NCBI GenBank assembly: GCA_031308135.1
Contig: JAHLJT010009419.1
Location: 38,371,221 to 38,435,220 of the forward strand
Source: Acheta domesticus
Taxonomy: Eukaryota > Arthropoda > Insecta > Orthoptera > Gryllidae
Length of the DNA stretch: 64,000 nucleotides
Direction: 5' to 3'
Notes under the pieces: model-generated
Told to the model about the DNA's origin: nothing
What the model saw: the letters and a program-made list of their open reading frames with translations, nothing else
The model's database searches: none
Shown here: one piece after another, positions 36,001 to 49,200 of the stretch
Position numbering within the stretch: position 1 is the stretch's first letter
Layout: the number at the start of each line of letters is the position of its first letter
Position numbers and translations under genes: made by a program

Positions 36001-39000
36001 AAAAAGAAACAAGTGCATGCGTAATAAAATAAAACTTAAGTAAGAAGGAAGTAGAAAATGTAGAAGGAAGTCAAAAACAAAACTCAGAAATAAGATAAAA
36101 CATGCGCAATAAAATAAAACTTAAATAAGAAGAAAGTATAAAAAGTAGAAGGAAGTAAAAGACAATGCTCAGAAATGAGATAAATAAAAAAGAATACATG
36201 CTGAAATGCGAAAAAAGAAATATAAAACTGGAAAAGAAGTAATTAAAGTAAAAAGAGATTTATATAAAAGGAAACAAAGTAAAAAATAAATATGTTCGAA
36301 AAGAAATAACACTGAACATGCAATAATAATATTGAGAAATAAATATAAGCATGCTTTATTACAACACAACAAATGTAGATCATAAATAAAAATGAAGAAA
36401 GTGAAGAAAAGAACAGGAAATTAAGACAGAATTATATAAACAAGAAGGAATTCAGGAAAGAAAAGGATCTGAACATGCATTGAATATTGAATTAAGAAAG
36501 AGTGCACGCAAAATGAAATATAAACAAGTAAAAAGGAAGACGATAAGTTAAATGCAAAGCAGAAACCACTCAGAAATGAGTGATAGAAAAATGAATACAT
36601 CCAGACGCATGCAAAAGGAAAGATTATAAAAGTGAAAATAAGTATAAGAGTGCATGTGAAAATAAAGTAAAATGGAATTCTTGGAATGAAATTCCTTTTG
36701 AACACGCTAATAAAGTTTAATAATGAACTGATTCACACTGTACTGCAACAACACGAAGATGTAGATAATACGAGAAAAGTACAACTTAATAAGTCGATAA
36801 GAAATATATAGGCGTATTTTTGTGAAGAAAAAGGGTTGAACAAGCAATGAAAATTCAATTAAGAATAAGAGCATGCAAATAATATATAAAAATATGATGA
36901 AAATTGTGAAAAAAGAAATGAGAAATACTGTTCAAATTATGTATCAATGAAATGTATTTGAGAAAAATAAGTTCTGAACATGCAACAAAAACTGAGGAAT
37001 CAAGTGCAGTGCATGCTGAAGAAAATGATAACACATAAGATAAAGAACAAGAATAGATATGTAAAAGGTGACAGACAAGACAAGGTGACAGACAGGTAGG
37101 TATTAAGTGAATACGACACATATAGAAAATATTTTTGAAAGTAAAAAAATATATGCAATGTTCACTAAAAAGGGAAAAAGTGCATGCACAATAAAATAGA
37201 ACTTAAGTTAGGAGAGAGTAGAGAAATTAAATGTCAAAGACAACGCTCAGAAATAGGATAAATAAGAGAGAATTCATATCAAAATCCAAAAAAGGTGAAG
37301 AAGAAAACTGAAAAATAAGTAAAGTAAAAATATATTCAACAAAATATCTAGATAGGAAAACGTTCGAAAAGAAATAACACTGAACATGCAAGAAAAATTG
37401 AAGAATAAATGGGCGCACACTTATTGCAACAACACAAAAAATGTAGAACACAAATAAAAATGTAGAAAATTAAGAAAAGAACGAGAAATTAAGACATAAT
37501 TAAATAAAGAAGTAATTCTAGAAAAAACAACCAAGAACAGAACATGCAATGAAAATTGAATTAAGAACAAGTGCAGGCACATTAAAATAGAAAATGTGTC
37601 AATTGAAAATTAAATGAAAGGAAAAAAACATTGGAAATTAAGAACGGAAAAACGTATACATGCAGATTTACAGCAAAAGAATAAGAAGTCGAGAAAAGTG
37701 AAAAAAGAAATAAAAAAGTATGTAGGAAAAACGTAAGGAAACTTTTGAAAAGGATATAATTTGAACTTGCTAATAAAATTTACAAAAGATCAGATTCATG
37801 ACGTATTGTAACAACTCAAAAGATGTAGAGAATACGCAAGAAGAACGAGATAATAAAGCGATATAAAATATTTGTAGGAAGAACATGACTGAACATGCAA
37901 AGAAAACTGAATTAAAAACAAGTGCATATAATAATAAATATAAAATATAATAATAAAATATGGAAAGAAGAGGAGGAAATAGAGAAAAGTGTGAAGAGAA
38001 ATAAGAAAGAATGTAGAAAATAGGATTCAAGAAAATACAATTGAGAAGAATAAGTACTAAGCATGCAAACAAAAATTGAGGAATGAACATATTCATGCCG
38101 TAGTGCAGGAACACAATAGACACATAGGGAACATTAATAGTGTTGTAGCGTATAGTAGAAAAGAATAAGATATTAGGTCGAAATTACCTATAAGGCAGAA
38201 TAATTGGAAACAAAAAGAACAGAACATGAAAAGGAAATATAAAACTGTAAGCGAAAAAATAGTATGCGAATTATAAAATAACTTAAAAGAGGAGAGAGTC
38301 GAGAAATTAAATGTCAAGACAGCGTTAAGAAATTATAGAAAAAAGAACAATACGTGCAGAAGTGCACAAAAATAATTAGAAAACAGAAAGACAAATAGAA
38401 AAGGTAAAAATAGATTCTAGAATGTGTAAGTAAACTAAGAATAGATGAAGAACAATCGCAATGAATATGTACTGATCATGCAAGAAAAGTTGAAGAATAA
38501 ATAGATGCATGCTATATTGCAACAACACAAAACAGGTAGAAAATTCAAGACAATACGAAAAATTAAGACAAACTCATATATATATAAAGGAAGTAATTCT
38601 GGAAACGAAATGAACTGAACATGCATCGCATATTGAATTAAAAACAAGTGCATGCAAAATAAAATGGAAAAAAAAGTAAGGAGGAAGTCCATATATTAAA
38701 GCAATGCAGAAAACACTTAGAAATTAACGATAGATATAGGAATACATTCAGATGCACAGCAAAAGAGAGGGTGTAGAAAAGTGATAATAAGTGTAGAAAA
38801 AGTGAAAAAAGAAATAGGAGTACATGTAGAAATAAAGTAACAAGAAAATGTTGGAAAGAAATAACTTTTGAACATGCTAACAAAGTTTAAGAATGAACAA
38901 ATTCATGTTATAGTGGAAAGATGTAGATAATACGAGAAAATACAACAACATAAAAGGTAGAGAATACAAATATTGTTGTACAGTAAAGAAGAGAAGAACA

Positions 39001-42000
39001 AGATATTAAGGCTAAATGAAATACAGGAAGAATGTGTGATTGAATGTAAGGAAAAGATCAGATCATACAAGAAAAACTGAAAAATTAACAATGAAATGCG
39101 CAATACATTAGAATAAATGTGTTGCAAAAATGGACAAATTAAATATGGAAGATAACATTCGTAAATAACAGTAATACGAATTGCGGAAATGTGGAAAGAA
39201 TAAATAGTAAACTAATCAAGTAGTAGAGAAAGTAGAAATAGAAGCTAGAAAATAAATAGAAATGAAGTATAGGGGAAAATGTTTGAAAAGAAGAAGTACT
39301 GAACATGCAACAAAAATTGAAGTATGTATAGGTCTACATTGCACAGCTGTCTATACGAAGGACGGAGAATACGGTGGGTATAATGTATGCACGCAGAAAC
39401 GCGGAAAATTGAAATAGAAAACTGATAAAGAAATAGTGAAAAATCAAAAGAGAAACAAGGATATATGTAGAAATAAAATATCAAGAAAATGTCTTTGATT
39501 AGAATATGTACAGAACATGCATCGCAAATTGAAAAGTAAAAGTGCGCAGACTATGTTGCTACAACACGAAAAATGTATAACCCAATTAAAGACGGAGAAA
39601 ATCCAATAAATGAACGGAAAATTAAATATAAACGAAGGAATTGTGGAACGAAAAGTAATTGAACTTGCATATAAAATTGAATTAAAAACAAATGAATGCA
39701 CAATAAAATAGTAAAAGGAGTAAGGAGGATATATTAAGTGAAAAGAACACTCAGAAATTAAGGATGGAAAAACATATACATGCATATGCACAACAAAACA
39801 AAAGATATAGAACAGTGATCAGAAATAGAGGAAAGCGAAGAAAGAAGTAGACATATTTAGAAAGAGAGTAAGAAGTAAATGTTTGAAAAGAATAAGTTTG
39901 GAACATAGTCATAAAGTTTAAGAATGAACAGATCCATGCTGTAGTGCAACAAGACCAAAGATATTGAAAATACAAAAAAAGAACGGCAGGATAAGTGGAA
40001 ATGAAATATATAGGAAGTATGTTTGGAAAAAAGTTTACAACATGCAGAGAAAAATGAAAAAGAGCATGCGCAAGAAAATAGGACGAAAGTAAGTTGGAAG
40101 TAGAGAAATTAAATGTCAAACAAACACTCAGAAATTAAAGAAATAAGAATGAATACACGCCGATGTGCAGAAAAAGAAGTGATTGGTAAAGAACTAGAGA
40201 TACGTAAAACTAGAAACAAGAAAATAGGTAGTAATACAGTATGAATAAAGTTGATTTGATATTAATCAATATTAACTACGGACTAAAAATTGAAGAATGA
40301 GCGGGCCTATCTAACGGAGCTATCTAACGAAGAATAGAGAATACTGTGGATACAATGCACTTTTGCAAAAGTGCAGAAAATGAAATAAAAACTGCTAAAG
40401 AAGTAAAGAAAAATAAACAAAGAAACGAGATAAATGTAGGAATATAATGTGAAGAAAATATGTCCGAAAAGAACACGTACCAAACATGCAACAGACCTTG
40501 AAGAATGAATATGCCCATGTTATATGGCAACGAGACGAATATTTCTTGATAGAAAATAAACTGAACATGTAATGAAAATAGGCTTAAAGAACAAATGCAT
40601 GCACAAGAAAATAGAAAAAATATCAAGGAAAGAGTAGATAAATTAAATTCAAAGGAGATAACGCTTCAAAATTAAGGCTATATAATCGTTTACATGTAGT
40701 TTTGCATCAAAACAAAAGATGTAGGAAGGAGATAAGAATTAGAGAAAAACGAAAAGAGAAAGGAGAAAGTATGTAGAAATATCATATCGAGTAAATTTTC
40801 GAAAAGATTATGTTTGTAACATGCAACAACAGTTTCAGGATGAACAAATACACGCTGTAGTGCTTCTTTACAAAAGAGTTTTAGAAGACAAGGGAAAAAA
40901 CTTATAAGTTGAAATGAAATATATGGAAAACGTATTTGAAAAAAAAAGGACTGAAGATGCAAAGGAAACTGAATTAAGGACAAGTGCATGCACAATGAAA
41001 TAGAAAAGAAGAAAGGAGTGAATATGAAAATTAAATGCAAAGAGGTTAACTCCCGAAAATTAAGAATATATGAGCGTGTGTATGCAGGTGCGCGGTGAAA
41101 CAAAAATGTATAAAAGTCATAATGAAGTAGAGAACGTTGAAAAGAGAAAATAGAATGTACGTAGAAAGGAAGTATAAAGAAAATACTTTTGAAAAGAATA
41201 AGTACTAAACAAGCAACAAAAGTAGAGATATGAACAGAGGCATTCTGTAGAGGAACTACATAAAAGATGAAGAACACAAATAAACATGTAGTGAATAGAA
41301 GAATGAAATGCGAAAATAAGTCAGAATGAGATAGTCATAAATAAGTAAAAAAATGTATGAAAAGAAATAGTATTCACCATGCAAAGGAGACTTAAGTTAA
41401 ACTTGTGCTTACAGATTGATAACTCTTCGTAAGAAACACGCAAGAATAAGCGGATGTAATGGAACTAAGAGAATTTACGGTAATACTGAATCATACGAAA
41501 TAATCGCTAGAAGAGTGGGAGTATAGAGTTGAATAATGAATGGAGAAGATGGAAAGAAGGTAAAAGATAAGAAGATAAAAAGAGAAGATAAATCGAAAAA
41601 AGACCGAAGCTAATAAGAGAGGAAACAAGAACGTTGAAAGAGAATAGGGAGTAATTAGAATAAGAGAGAAAAGTGATTCACGTAGCATTCAGTGAAAACT
41701 GAAGTGTGAGCTAAGCATATCCGCTTGCAGTGTTACATGACAATCGTGAAGTGGAATAAATGAGTGAAGAAAGGCGAAATTTGTAGAAAAGAATAGTTGT
41801 AGTGTGGAGGAATGTACGTTTTGAAAATAAATCTTCCTAGTCATGCAATGAAAACTAATGTAAACAGGTTCATGCTGATTTACAACTAGAGAAAATAAAT
41901 ATAAAATTAAAAATGTAGAGAGAGATGAGAAAAGAAATTCTTTGAAAAAAGTAGAATAATTTTTTTGGTAGAAGGGGGTATTATTGAATATAAAATGAAA

Positions 42001-42200
42001 TGCAAGTAGGGAGAGGAACAATCTGTGAGAGAGGAACATAAACAGAATGAAACAACGTAGATACAGGGTTAAGGGAGGTCATAGGGAAAAAATGAAAAAT
42101 ATTGAGGATAAAACATGCGCAAAAAATACTAATGTATAGAACATATCTATGCTTTTGAAAAGTGCCATGCAGAAGTGGAGGAAGAAAAGTATTGAAGTAG
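27000..42200 (+). repeat. Purine-rich satellite-like array with CATGCA boxes
   Basis: About 15 kb in which the plus strand is overwhelmingly A and G, punctuated by paired boxes: GAACATGCAA (variants) followed about 30 bp later by a GCATGC palindrome (AAGTGCATGC or AGATGCATGC). Two alternating contexts follow the second box: TGTAGTGCAACAACAC (type A) and AAAATAAAATAG (type B). Box pairs recur every 110-160 bp, clearly from about 28.6 kb to 41.3 kb. Minus-strand frames of 60-200 codons encode Phe/Leu/Ser/Tyr-rich peptides because purine-rich DNA has few minus-strand stops; these are not genes. Composition, periodicity and internal homology indicate a degenerate tandem satellite. Limits are approximate. 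Confidence 0.8.
33050..37600 (+). repeat. Higher-order repeat, about 1.1-kb units
   Basis: Homologous blocks recur at regular offsets. GAACATGCAATGAAAACTGA starts near 33447, 34548 and 35691, with a diverged match near 36838. The TGCTAATAAAGTTTAAGAAT block lies near 33315, 34415, 35560 and 36700. GAACATGCATTGAATRTTGA lies near 34160, 35312 and 36470. Intervals are about 1100-1160 bp, and each unit holds about eight box pairs. By eye, adjacent units share well over 85% of bases locally, whereas monomers within a unit are far more divergent. This is the signature of higher-order amplification. Confidence 0.8.
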
Positions 42201-45200
42201 AATTAATGAATTGAAACAGAAAAATGAAGTAATAAATAGACAATGTCTATACATTGTTGTAACTAGGAGTATGTTCAAATGAGGAAGTTACTTGCAAAGG
42301 ATCAAGTTTGAGTTTTCAGAAATTTTTAAATATAAGAATTCGTTGATTCATTATTAACAGATAATCTAGATTGGAAAAGTAGAAATTCTATTAGTTTTAC
42401 TTTTGTAATTGAAAATGCTAGCATGTTCTTGCAAGCATCAAGTATGCAACTGTTGTTGGCTTCACTATCGCTTGATAACGATGAAAGAAAAAAAAGATGA
42501 ATTTCAAGCTTAAATTGGAGAAGGACAAGAAAAGAACTAGAAATATTACAGAATATAAGGTAAAGAGGAGAGTGAGAGATAAATTAGTAGAAAATGAAAA
42601 AAGTGACTGAACTACACAAAAAAGGGAAAAAAGATAAAAGAAGGAAATAGAAGATAAGGAAGAAAAGGAGAGAAAGAAAGGAAAATTATCATCGAAAAAA
42701 AGAAAAGAGAAAGTGCAAATACAATAAAAGATCAGCAAGAAATAAAAGAGAAAAAAAGAAAGAAAAGAAACTTACAAAGTGTAAAAATGAACAACAGATG
42801 AGAATTAAAATACTGAAAAATTTTAAAAATTAAGTTCATACTTTAAAATTGAAATAGCGATAAAAATTAAGGAGAAAAAAGGAAAAAAACCGCTGAAGAA
42901 AATATAGAACAGATTCGCGAATATAAAATGTTAAAGGCATTCAGCATGTAAATGAAAGAATGACAAGAAAAAGGGGGAAAGAGAAAATAAGTAAAGAATA
43001 AGATAACAAAAAACACGAAATATAGAACAGAATAATGAAATTATTGAAAAAAGGAGATTATGAAAGGCGATAAGAAAAGAGAAAGAAATTAATACAAAAA
43101 CGTTAACGATGATTTCACGAAGACAAAGAACATTAAGAGAATAAAACATAGACGAAACAAAAAATATAAAACGTCTCAAAGGAAAAGGGAAAAAATAGTT
43201 AAGAAAAGATAGGGCATATAAACGAAAGAAGATATAAGAAGATGAAAGGTAAAACGATGAAAAATATTGTGAGAAGTGACTAAATATCGGATAGTTTAGG
43301 CGCATGGACAAATACATACGGAAAGGGACAAATGTAAAAGGGTAAATACACAACTACGCGCAGAGGAAGAAAAAAACAAAGGAACCAAAAACAGGGCCGT
43401 TATGAAACTGGGAAGAAAGAATAAGTACGGAAAAGAAAATATAAAAACGTAAATAGGAAGTATGTAGGACATGAACAAATAAAGAGATGGAAGTAAAAAT
43501 AGAGAACACAGTAAACGTATAAATATAGTAATTACATATATAGAATAAAAACAATAGAAAGGAAGAAAAATTAAGCACGAGAGATGCAGAGATCAAAATA
43601 TGAAAACAAAAGCAGGAGGAAGAAACAAAACACGCAAGATTGAAATTAAAGAATTAGAGAACAAAAGAAATAAAATGAAACTCAAGTGAAAATAGATTAA
43701 AGGGGAAGTATCACTTAGAACCAGAAGAGAAAGGAAGAAATAGAAACATAAGAATAATGACATCTCAACAATATACAAGAATGGAAATGTACAGAAATCG
43801 AAAGATAAAAATTGAAGAAATAGAATAAGAAGCGGGCGAGACGAAAATAAGAAACAAGTGAAACAAATGACGAAAGTGAAAGTGAAAAATGAGAAGAGGA
43901 ATAGGAGATGGAAATGAAACTAGAGATAATAATAACAATGAGACGAATCTTGGTGTTGGGATATAGAAGTCGAGAAATAAAATGATGTTTGAGGAAAATA
44001 GAATGCCACTGGAAGGTAAGCGAACTCAAAAAACAAAAGACAAGAAAAACGTCACGTCAAGTCTATGAAAGAATTGAAAATATACAAGAAATGGAGTATA
44101 AGATAAAGAAGATAGCGAGTGTAAAACGAAGAGAAAGGTGTAAAATAGTGCGAGAATGAAAAACGATGGTATAAAGTCAAGGTAAAGGAAGCATGAGTTG
44201 AAGTGAAAAATAAAAATCTAGAGAATTCAACTGCAACTTGATATGGAAACATCAGACGAGAAAAGATGAGAAATAAGCAATAAAAAGGATAAGGATACAT
44301 AAGATGAAAAGAAAACAGAATTCAGAAGTAAGTCATGAAAGTCGAAAGGAGAAACGAAATTAAAAAAGGAGAAAAGGGCAATTTAGAGCTCAATATCGAA
44401 GGAGAAAGAAAAACGCTAAGACGAAATGAGAAAGAAAAAAAGAAGTAAATAAAAGAAGAGAAAAGAAAACAGCTGATGATAGCTCTAGAAAGGAGAAAAG
44501 AAGAAAACGAAAATAAAAAGGGAAAGAAATTAATTGGAGGTAAATACTGGGAATAAAGGTGCAGACAATCAAAAATGAAAGACATCAAAGGAACATTTCT
44601 TAATAGTTTAGAAAGAACCATAAGAGAAAATAATAAGAATGATAAATCCAAGAAATACTGAAGATTAGAAAACATAAGGAAGAAAGAAAGAAAATAATGA
44701 AAAAGAAAAAGAGGGAAGTAAAAGCTGTTAAATCTTTTCAATAAATGAAAGAAAAATAATAAAGAAAAGTAATAGTCAAAGAAAAGAATGAGTTTACAGA
44801 GAAGAAAGAATAATAGATTAAAGTATAGAAAAATAATAAATAGAAACAAAGGGTGTATGGAAAGCAAGATTGAAATAGAGCAACAGAAATTGAGGAGGAA
44901 ATGAAATGGAAAATAATAAAAACGAAAATAATTTACTTAAAAAAGAGAAAACAAAGAAAAGAAAGGAAACGAAAGATCAGAGCAGATAAGAAAAGAAGAG
45001 TGAAAGTATAAGAAAATGGAAGTACAAAACGTTTCGGAAAAGATAAAGATAGAATAACTAAAGTAGAGAACACAGAAAAAGAAACCAGAAGTAAAGATGA
45101 GAGATGGAAATGCATATTAAGTTATACTTAAAACACGGAAAATCGTAAGATGTATATGGAATCAAAATGTAAGGTAAGGAAATAAAGACAGTAAAGCAAA

Positions 45201-45604
45201 GCAAGGCAGGAAAAATGAAAAATTAAAAGAATGGAAAAGAAATGTGGGCAAAGAGTAGAAAATAAAATAAAAGTCATCAGAAAAAAAATCGGCATCAGGG
45301 ATAAAAAGAAAATATTTGGTATCTAATAGACATCGTAAATGTTTACTGGGTCCTAATAAAAGAGGGAAAAGGTAACAGACAAAGACAAAATAAATAATGG
45401 GAAAAACAAAGCCTTAAGAAAACAAGAGAAAGAAAGAGAATGAAAAGAAGTAGAGTTCAAAATACAGAAGGTACAGTAAGAAAAGAGAAGGGGAAACATG
45501 AATACAGAAGACATGTAAACTTAATGTATAATTATAAAAAGTAAAAGAAGAAAAATTCATCGGTAAATTATATATATATAATATATATATATATATTATA
45601 TATA

Positions 45605-45680
<76 letters not shown>

Positions 45681-46900
45681 AGGTAAACAATAAGCTATAA
45701 GACTGAAATGGAAAATAGAACACGGAGAAAATGAACTGAAAACTAGAAGGAAAATAGTTGAAAAGTTGGTAGAAAGTGTAAGAACTGAATAAATAAAATA
45801 ACAGATAAAGGGTGGCATAGAGAACAGAAAATCTTATGAGAAAGTCATAAATCTAAGCAAGGAAAAAGAAATAAACATACGTGAAGGACACAGAATAGCC
45901 AAACAAAAACGCAAGTAGTCAATAGAAAAGGGTAAAAATTGAGATAGAAAATATTGATGAAGGGAAAATTCTGAAGGAAAAATAAATTGTTGAGAAGATA
46001 AAGCATCGGAAAAGATAAAAATTCTTGTAATGCAATCAAAAGTCGAAGAAAAGAAATGAAGAATAAGAAGTATACTCAAAGATATGAGTCGAAAATATAT
46101 TAACAGAGCAGAAAATATTGAGCGAAGGAAGAACAGTACGGAAAAAACTCGCAGATTCAGATAGTGATGAGATATTTGACATTGGAAGGAAAGAAAACGA
46201 CAGAAAAAGAAAAGTAAATGTAGAAAAGAAAAAATTAGCCGAAAGAAGATATGATATGAAATCATAATAAAGTTGAGAGAAGTAGTAACAAAAGTAAAGT
46301 ACCATTGAAAGAGGATATAATGTAAGGCTAGGAAATTATGAAAGTGTTTTAGAGAGGTAAACATTAATGGAATTGAACAGAAAGGAAAGAATAAAGAATC
46401 AAAAGATGAAAATAAGAATATTGAGATAAAGGAAGAAGTTTTGATGAAAATATGCGAAGGAAACATAAATGAAAATTGAAAGGGATGTAAAAGGAGATAG
46501 AATCGGTGCGCAAAGATGAAGGATAAACAGAGGAAAGCAGAAGGAGAAGGAAAAAAATCAACGCGAGAAAACTAAAGTTGAAATAAGATAAAAGTATAAT
46601 ATTATGAAACAGAAGTGACAGAACCAATAGAAAAAACAACTAAGTTTGAAACAATTTCAAGGAGAGAAAAAAATTATACGAAAAAAGAGGCTGAATAAAA
46701 TGAAGAAGAAATTGTAAGGATCACGTCCAGAGAAGAGGAGCGAGAAGTTCAAAAAAATTAATAAGAAATAAAATAAACAAAATGAAGTTAGACATATACC
46801 ACTAAAATGATTCAAAAGAAAAGAAGGTGTAAAGATAAAAAAACAAATAATACTAATCCACATGATTCTTTTAAAAGAAATCTAAATAGTGAATAAAATG
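42200..46900 (+). repeat. Purine-rich tract without CATGCA boxes
   Basis: The A/G bias of the neighbouring satellite continues for another 4.7 kb, but the GAACATGCAA/GCATGC boxes disappear and no period was recognised. Minus-strand frames up to 210 codons (for example 46466-45834) are Phe/Ser/Leu/Tyr-rich composition artefacts. It may be a more decayed part of the same array or a distinct GA-rich repeat. Confidence 0.6.
45567..45677. repeat. Compound (AT)n(GA)n microsatellite
   Basis: About 80 bp of AT/TA dinucleotides with small interruptions is followed directly by about 30 bp of GA repeats. It is nested in the purine-rich tract. Confidence 0.95.
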
Positions 46901-47620
46901 CGTGATCTGCAATTTTACATTAATAATTAAGATTTGTAAGAATAATAGTATCCTCTCCTTGCAGCAATTACTTTTGAAAATCTGTTTTTATCGCTTTCTT
47001 TGCGTGTAGTAGTAAACTTCAAATTATCTTATGGTTTTTATTCAATATGTATTTTTGTAAATTATTTTGAGTATTGTGCTGAAGCATCCGTAATTTATAG
47101 TGAGACTTTCTGTCTATGAGAATCTAATAAGAGCTCGGTCTCAATTATTGCTACATTACATGCTGCTCACTCATAAGAGATATACAAAAATGCTACTGAA
47201 AATGTCATTTGCGTTTCCCATGAATTGGAGGCGACCCAAGGATTATGAAAACGATTTTAATTGTTTAATTAATATTGATAATTAGGTCAAAAACAAAATA
47301 TAACTATCCGGTTTTTCCTTTGGCAATGCCGCCTCTCTTACATGGTTCCTTAACCTCGTAGAAGCAGATAAAACCTTCTTCACGTATGGAAACACTGGTT
47401 AACCATTTTTGCACTATTAAATAAGCCCTAGGTGCACAAAATTACCGAAAATAACTAACTACAACATTCTAGGAAAGCCAGAATGAGGAGTACGTCATTC
47501 TGAGTTAGATTATTACTGATTTTATAAAACTTTCAAACAATTCCTTCTTGATGGGAAAAATCTGAAAATGTGTTTGAATTCAGCATAAAACAATAATAAC
47601 ATATTGTTGGTTTTCTTTCA
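46900..47620. other. Unique AT-rich interval between purine-rich blocks
   Basis: Base composition returns to ordinary AT-rich DNA with no strand bias. A 61-codon frame at 47100-47285 shows no family motif. No gene is supported. Confidence 0.4.
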
Positions 47621-49200
47621 GTAAAAAATATTTACACCTGTGTTGTGTATCAAAACCTGAAGAGAAAAAGATATTTGTGAAGAAACTAAAGAACTAAAAG
47701 AGGATACAGTGTACGAGAAGAGAAAACAAAAAATCAAGGGGAAGAAATGCGATACGAAGGAAGGGGAAGACATACACATAAAATTTAAGACGAAAAAATG
47801 AATTGAGTAAAAACTATAGAATGAATAGTCAGGAGAAAGCAATGAACAAAGTCAGAAGAAAAACCAATGGAAAAACACACGAGAAAAGTGTAGAAAAGAT
47901 GAGGGAAATAAATGTATAATTAAAGGAAAAGCTAAGTTAAGAAAAGTAATGTCAAGAAACTACATGGGTAAAAAGCACAATCATCTTAAAGAAGAAGTAG
48001 TACATCAAGATGATGATAAGTAAAGGAAGAAAACAGAAGAAAAAAGAAACAATAATGATCAGGTAGGGAACAAATGAAACAATACATCTTCAGCGGAAAA
48101 GAGATGGAAGAAAGAAAGGTAGAGTACAGAAAAATAATAAACATAAAAGGTCAAAACTGGAAACTGATAACAGGAACTAATAAAAGAGAGGTAAGAAAAT
48201 TGAAAATAAAGAGAGGACAATATAGAAAAGACGTGAGAAAGTTACGTTTGAGTACGTTACCAAGAAGAAGAGAAAATAAAATTCAGAATAGTATAAACAG
48301 AGGGGAAAAGGCAACCATTAGAACGAGTGGATGGCGCAAAGAGGAATAGGAAGAAATAAAGACAGAAATGTAGTAAATTGCGTAAAAGTGTAATACAATT
48401 TATGTTTTGTATGGTGATTCGTCCAAGATTACTCAAAATTAAACGAAATGCCTAAAAATTAGAGCTCAAAAAAATCTATGGTTCTAATACTGCAGTCTTC
48501 TGGTTGTCATTCGATCTACATATCCATTCCTTATCCTTCTTATGTTATTTCGCCTCCCCCCAAGTCTTCTAAGTAAGCTGCGGATCTTCATTTCCACGGG
48601 CAACCAATGTTCATCATTGTTTCTTATAAACTTTCCACAATCTCATGTCCTTAGCTATTCTTCTTTACTGAAGAACTGCCACGAAGGATAAAATGTCATA
48701 TTCCGGCATTGATGTGAATTAGAAAATATTGTTGAATTAGCAATACAAATTTCATTGCCACATAACATTGTATTCACATTGTAAATTAATACACGAGTTC
48801 TAAAAGAAAGGACATTGACGGTGAAATACTAAGTGTAAAAGAAGAGACATAGAAGTAGAAATTAAAAATTTTAAAGAAAATAAATACGTAAAAAATAAAG
48901 TAAAAGAAAGTCAATAGAAAGATTTCAAAAGATAATAGAGAGAATCAAGGAATGATCAGTAAAGTTTATGGTAATAAGCATTGGGAAATGGTTCAGGAAG
49001 ATAATACATTCAAAGGAAGAGTAATAAAGTAAGAGGATAAATAAAATCAAAAGTAGACGAAATTCGAGACGAAAGAAATGAAAATAAAATTCGTCTAGAT
49101 GAATTCGAATGAGGGAAAGAGTAAATTTAATCATAATAAAGAAAGGATAAAAGTGTTTAACAATAGTATAGAATCTCAATGTTTTTATAATTGAATCAGT
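47620..49200 (+). repeat. Second purine-rich block
   Basis: Two A/G-rich stretches (about 47640-48380 and 48790-49180) with the same strand polarity as the tract ending at 46900, separated by a roughly 400-bp ordinary interval. The plus-strand frame at 48074-48349 is Lys/Arg/Glu-rich from composition and is not supported as a gene. Confidence 0.55.

Noticed and set aside
27000..42200. CRISPR-like array (regular repeats with variable spacers)
   Set aside because: Units are degenerate over their whole length, the spacing varies from 110 to 160 bp, and the context is eukaryotic.
27780..46863. Dozens of minus-strand frames of 60-210 codons encoding Phe/Leu/Ser/Tyr-rich, membrane-like peptides
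   Set aside because: Purine-rich plus-strand DNA gives few stops on the minus strand and forces TTT/TTC/CTT/TAT codons. The same peptides recur with the satellite period and drift without conserving frame.
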